Assembly (NCBI RefSeq): GCF_016863435.1
Contig: NZ_BOOW01000006.1
Location: forward strand, 372,001-436,000
Reading direction: 5' to 3'
DNA length: 64,000 bases
Source of the DNA: Sinosporangium siamense
GTDB lineage: Bacteria > Actinomycetota > Actinomycetes > Streptosporangiales > Streptosporangiaceae
In this document: positions 61,357 through 64,000 of the stretch, in pieces
Numbering within the stretch: the stretch's first letter is position 1
Layout of the letters: every line of letters starts with the position of its first letter
Made by a program: the position numbers and the translations under genes
The notes under the pieces: model-generated
The model's database searches: none
Seen by the model: the letters and a program-made list of their open reading frames with translations, nothing else
Told to the model about the DNA's origin: nothing

Positions 61357-62193
61357 GTGCCGACGCACAAGCGAGCGCGCCCGGATGCCGCACGCGACGC
61401 CGGGGACCGGCTCAAACTGCACCGCAGGCGGATGCACGCGGACGGTCGCGACTACACCGTGATCACCTTGCGGCCGGACGCCGGGGCACGCTTCTCCACC
61501 AACCGCTACCACGACACCTGGCACGTCCTATCCGACGTCTACGGCGCACGCCTGATGGGCCGGCTGCTCTGGGGGTTGTCCTTCCAACGCCGCCCCGGCA
61601 CGCTCATCGTCATCGATCGACAGCACCTCACTCCCAACCCGTTCGACGCCGCCCCCGCAGACCCCGTCATGCTGGTCTCCGCGCATCTCACGACCCTGAC
61701 GCCCCGGGCGGCGCGCCGTCTTGTCGCACCGCTTCCCTCCGAGGGCACGGTTCGCTGGCATACGTGGGGACTGGACGCCGAGGTCGCGCGGCTGCGAGGG
61801 CCTGCGGCGTGGGACTGGGAACCGCTTGCCGATACGCGTGGGGCGGCGGTGGAGCGCGTCGGGGGAGCGCTCGTCCTGCGGGCGCCGCCGACTCGGTTGC
61901 GGGAATGGGCCGCCAACGTGGCGCGGCTCGGGGACGACCTTCACGGGCGCATGGATTATGTCGCGCTCCAGACCACGAGATATTGGAGCAGCTGGGCGAT
62001 CGACGGTGAGATGCAGATCTTCAGTGACTACCGTCAGCGGGTCGCCGTCGCCCGGGTCGCCAGGCGGGAGGTGCTCGCCGGACTGCCCGCGCCCCGAGTC
62101 CCCGCCGAGGTGGAGCCGATCATCTGGGAGCACGCCGGGGCGGTGCGCAGCCGCCGCCACCCCGCCGTGGCGTCACGGCGAAGCGGCGCTTGA
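61357..62193 (+). CDS. Hypothetical protein, unknown, flanked by direct repeats
   Basis: 278 residues, basic N-terminus (P-T-H-K-R-A-R-P-D), many Arg and Trp; no signal, membrane helix or motif that I recognise. GTG 61357 has GGGAGG 3 nt before. It stands alone and convergent with the RES toxin gene. The 21-bp direct repeats on both sides suggest it arrived, or is maintained, as a small cassette. Function cannot be told. Confidence 0.6.
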   Translation: MPTHKRARPDAARDAGDRLKLHRRRMHADGRDYTVITLRPDAGARFSTNRYHDTWHVLSDVYGARLMGRLLWGLSFQRRPGTLIVIDRQHLTPNPFDAAPADPVMLVSAHLTTLTPRAARRLVAPLPSEGTVRWHTWGLDAEVARLRGPAAWDWEPLADTRGAAVERVGGALVLRAPPTRLREWAANVARLGDDLHGRMDYVALQTTRYWSSWAIDGEMQIFSDYRQRVAVARVARREVLAGLPAPRVPAEVEPIIWEHAGAVRSRRHPAVASRRSGA

Positions 62194-62211
62194 CCCGGGC
62201 GCGACACCCCT

Positions 62212-62232
62212 GCGCACAAACCTGTGGTGAGC
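62212..62232. repeat. 21-bp direct repeat, right copy
   Basis: Begins GCGCACAAACC and ends GTGAGC; see the left copy at 61282. It lies in the gap between the convergent gene ends at 62193 and 62276. Confidence 0.75.
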
Positions 62233-62275
62233 ACGAATGGAGGGGGCGTGCCGAAGACGCCCCCTGCGCAGGGTG

Positions 62276-62929
62276 TCAGGCGCCCACCCGGGACACGATC
62301 GCGCGATAAGGGCGGAGCACGACGTTGAGCCATTCCAGGCCGTCGGGGGTGTCCAGGTCGACGTGGAGCGGGGTGGGGGAGAGCGGCGCCGGGCCGCAGC
62401 GGTCGCTGTAGAGCACGATGCTGCGGTTGGGCAGGTCGCGCCGGGAGATCCAGTCCAGCCCGGCCGCCGTCGGGTCGAGGCAGCGCAGCCAGCGCGACCA
62501 GTTCCGCGTCTGCTCGTATTCGGTCGGTGGCGCCTGGATCAGCCACTCGTCCTGCGCCACCGCCGCCAGCGCCGGAGTGCTGGTCAGCGAGATCAGGGGA
62601 AGCTCGCGCGCGGTCTCCACCAGCGACAGCCGCTTGCCCGCCACCGCCTGGAAGGGCAGCACCCGGGGTCCGCCGCCGTCGAAGGTGACCGACCGCAGCA
62701 GGCACTCGGCCAGGGCGGTCGTCTGCCCGCGTCCCAGATAGCAGTGGTCGTAGCCGTCGTCCTCGCTGCCGTCGAACCGGCCGCCCATCATGCCGGGCAC
62801 GGGACGCAGCCGGGTGAACTCGCCGGGTCCCTGCGCCCGGTTGTGGACTCGCCAGAGGAACGTCCCCCGGGGAAGCAGGACCCGGTGCGGCGTCCCCCGG
62901 TGCTGGAGGGGAGGCAATTGGGGCGGCAT
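62276..62929 (-). CDS. RES-domain toxin
   Basis: 217 residues. RES-family toxins degrade NAD+. The name-giving residues can be placed as Arg 27 (F-L-W-R-V-H-N), Glu 75 (A-L-A-E-C-L) and Ser 114 or 117 (L-I-S-L-T-S-T). The fold is ADP-ribosyltransferase-like. ATG 62929 lies one base after the stop of the upstream gene, which encodes the partner with an MbcA/Xre-type C-terminus. The longer open frame upstream overlaps that gene and is ignored. Confidence 0.85.
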   Translation of the reverse strand: MPPQLPPLQHRGTPHRVLLPRGTFLWRVHNRAQGPGEFTRLRPVPGMMGGRFDGSEDDGYDHCYLGRGQTTALAECLLRSVTFDGGGPRVLPFQAVAGKRLSLVETARELPLISLTSTPALAAVAQDEWLIQAPPTEYEQTRNWSRWLRCLDPTAAGLDWISRRDLPNRSIVLYSDRCGPAPLSPTPLHVDLDTPDGLEWLNVVLRPYRAIVSRVGA

Positions 62930-62930
62930 C

Positions 62931-63632
62931 TCAGTACGGCTCCAGCATCGCGCGTGCCGCCTCGGTGAGCCGATCGTCGTCCACGCCGTGTTCCAGCAGC
63001 CGCGCCGGCACGTCGCCGAGGAGCGCGTTGCCGCGCAACCACCAGTCGGCGGTGCCCCACGGATCGCGGCGCGCGTCGAGGATCTCGTTGACGGTGAGTA
63101 CCACCGGGATCGGCGCCCCGTCCCCGCCGAACTGGAACGACGGTACGGCGACGCCCCCGTCGGGCCGCTCCAGCCGGAGCAGGCCCGGCACTGCCGGATC
63201 ACGCAGCTCGTCGGCGCTCAGCGACGGCGTCCTGAGCAGCGCCTGCCGGACCGCCGCCATCGCCTCGGAGTACCAGGTGTCGAAGGACACCTCGACCCCG
63301 GAACCGGGCGGAAGTCTGGTCGGATCGAGCGCCGCCAGATGGGGCGATATCTCCCGTAACCGCTCCACCGCGGCGGCCAGATCGCCGGCCACCGCCGTGC
63401 CCCGATATGTCACACTCGCTCCGCTGATCGCGGACTGCAGGTCGTGATCGCGGGGCAGCCCTCTGTGCAGCAGCGTGAGCACGTCGTTCCAGGTGCGCCT
63501 CGCCTGAACGGATCTCTCCTCGGTGATGCGCTGGAGCAGTGCCAGCAGCCGTGCCGACTCGGCGGGGCCGAGTAACTCCCGGATCTCATCCAGGCGTCCC
63601 ACCATGGTGGTCACGAACTCTGTCGCGGGCAA
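62931..63632 (-). CDS. Antitoxin-like partner with MbcA/ParS/Xre toxin-binding C-terminus, unusual N-terminus
   Basis: 233 residues. Residues 163-233 look like the toxin-binding domain of Xre/MbcA antitoxins: V-P-S-F-Q-F near 163-168, then D-P-W-G-T-A-D-W-W near 190-198 and V-P-A-R-L-L near 208-213. The first 150 residues are helical, Leu/Arg-rich, with no recognisable helix-turn-helix, far longer than the ~60-residue DNA-binding part of normal Xre antitoxins. Antitoxin before toxin and coupled, as is usual. It probably neutralises the RES toxin. Confidence 0.75.
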   Translation of the reverse strand: MPATEFVTTMVGRLDEIRELLGPAESARLLALLQRITEERSVQARRTWNDVLTLLHRGLPRDHDLQSAISGASVTYRGTAVAGDLAAAVERLREISPHLAALDPTRLPPGSGVEVSFDTWYSEAMAAVRQALLRTPSLSADELRDPAVPGLLRLERPDGGVAVPSFQFGGDGAPIPVVLTVNEILDARRDPWGTADWWLRGNALLGDVPARLLEHGVDDDRLTEAARAMLEPY

Positions 63633-63917
63633 CGGCGAGCCCTCCCTGTTTTTCTCGACCGGTACTCACCCGATGCCCCCGTGGCCGCGCTTCCATCCAT
63701 ATAAATCGCGACCATCTCCGCCAGGACAACAACCCTGCCGCCCTGGGGTATACGGCCTTCCCCTCGGCGACGCCATCCGACCCATGGGCGGTGGATCTTT
63801 AGGGATTGGTCCGGCAGGACGGGAACGTCGCAGACGCCGAGTCCGCCGCCCCGATTCGCACCGGCCTGAGGGGAGCGAAAGGCTGGCCGGGGCCGAGGGG
63901 GAGTGGCGGGGCGTGGA
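63633..63917. other. Intergenic region, no gene recognised
   Basis: 285 bp that must contain the promoter of the toxin-antitoxin operon (minus strand) and of the gene at the right edge. No clear dyad seen. Confidence 0.45.
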
Positions 63918-64000
63918 ATGATTGCGCGGGTGAGTGGCACAGCCGACAATGCGGCCGATCAGGTGGGCAGGCCGGAGGATGGGGAGTCGTCCGGGACGTC
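63918..64000 (+). CDS. Start of an unknown gene cut by the right window edge
   Basis: Open frame from ATG 63918 (or GTG 63930) to the edge, reading S-G-T-A-D-N-A-A-D-Q-V-G-R-P-E-D. Too short to identify; GGGGAGTGG lies some 14-20 nt upstream. Could be spurious. Confidence 0.3.
   Translation, partial: MIARVSGTADNAADQVGRPEDGESSGT

Overview
The window is 64 kb of very GC-rich DNA with dense genes, many GTG/TTG starts, frequent 4-bp ATGA/GTGA overlaps, and F420-type oxidoreductases. It also carries a glgA/glgC pair of the actinobacterial type, an AfsR-like 1,052-residue regulator and many small secreted proteins. This fits a mycelial actinomycete, probably of the Streptosporangiales; the order is inferred from protein flavour, not proven. 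No rRNA, tRNA, CRISPR array or prophage was seen.

Region 1 (1-7.7 kb) is a catabolic unit. On the minus strand are a lipoprotein binding protein, two permeases and an ATPase (nitrate/taurine/sulfonate-type ABC importer), followed by an amidohydrolase cut by the window edge. Divergent from it are a class III CoA-transferase, a TIM-barrel amidohydrolase and a two-subunit extradiol dioxygenase (LigB/LigA type). Region 2 (23.0-34.8 kb) is a second unit of the same style: ATPase, permease, permease, binding protein and zinc alcohol dehydrogenase on the minus strand. On the plus strand are an alpha/beta hydrolase, a dihydropyrimidinase-like amidohydrolase, a flavin/F420 monooxygenase, a GntR/FadR regulator and an MFS exporter. 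A 10-bp word, TTGGATAC(A)A/T, occurs in both divergent promoter regions and as a perfect dyad before the GntR gene, so I infer one GntR regulon for both units. The second ABC operon is interrupted by a TnpB element whose tnpB has an in-frame amber codon.

Between them (7.8-22.9 kb) lie a GNAT, an F420-type nitroreductase-like protein, a kinase that has lost its catalytic loop, NUDIX enzymes, divergent glgA and glgC, a carotenoid oxygenase, and an enoyl-CoA hydratase with a 1-nt frameshift. A TetR-SRPBCC operon with two perfect operators follows. Next come five small cysteine-free secreted peptides (20.5-22.9 kb). Three share a 30-bp promoter-like box of fixed geometry, and four share a GAAAGG leader; this is the most novel-looking system here.

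Region 3 (34.8-54.7 kb) has a second copy of the MFS exporter, the AfsR-like regulator, a thioredoxin-fold lipoprotein, and a worn zone of gene remnants (P450, SDR, HEAT-like) around an orphan clpX. A kynurenine set follows: a formamidase-like hydrolase, an Lrp regulator, kynA and kmo. A CbiX-like protein and a MerR operon with a textbook 19-bp-spacer leaderless promoter come next. Region 4 (55-64 kb) holds a secreted NPP1-SGNH-FG-GAP fusion, a two-component system, a secreted peptidase, an unknown gene flanked by 21-bp direct repeats, and a RES-type toxin-antitoxin pair whose antitoxin lacks an obvious DNA-binding domain.
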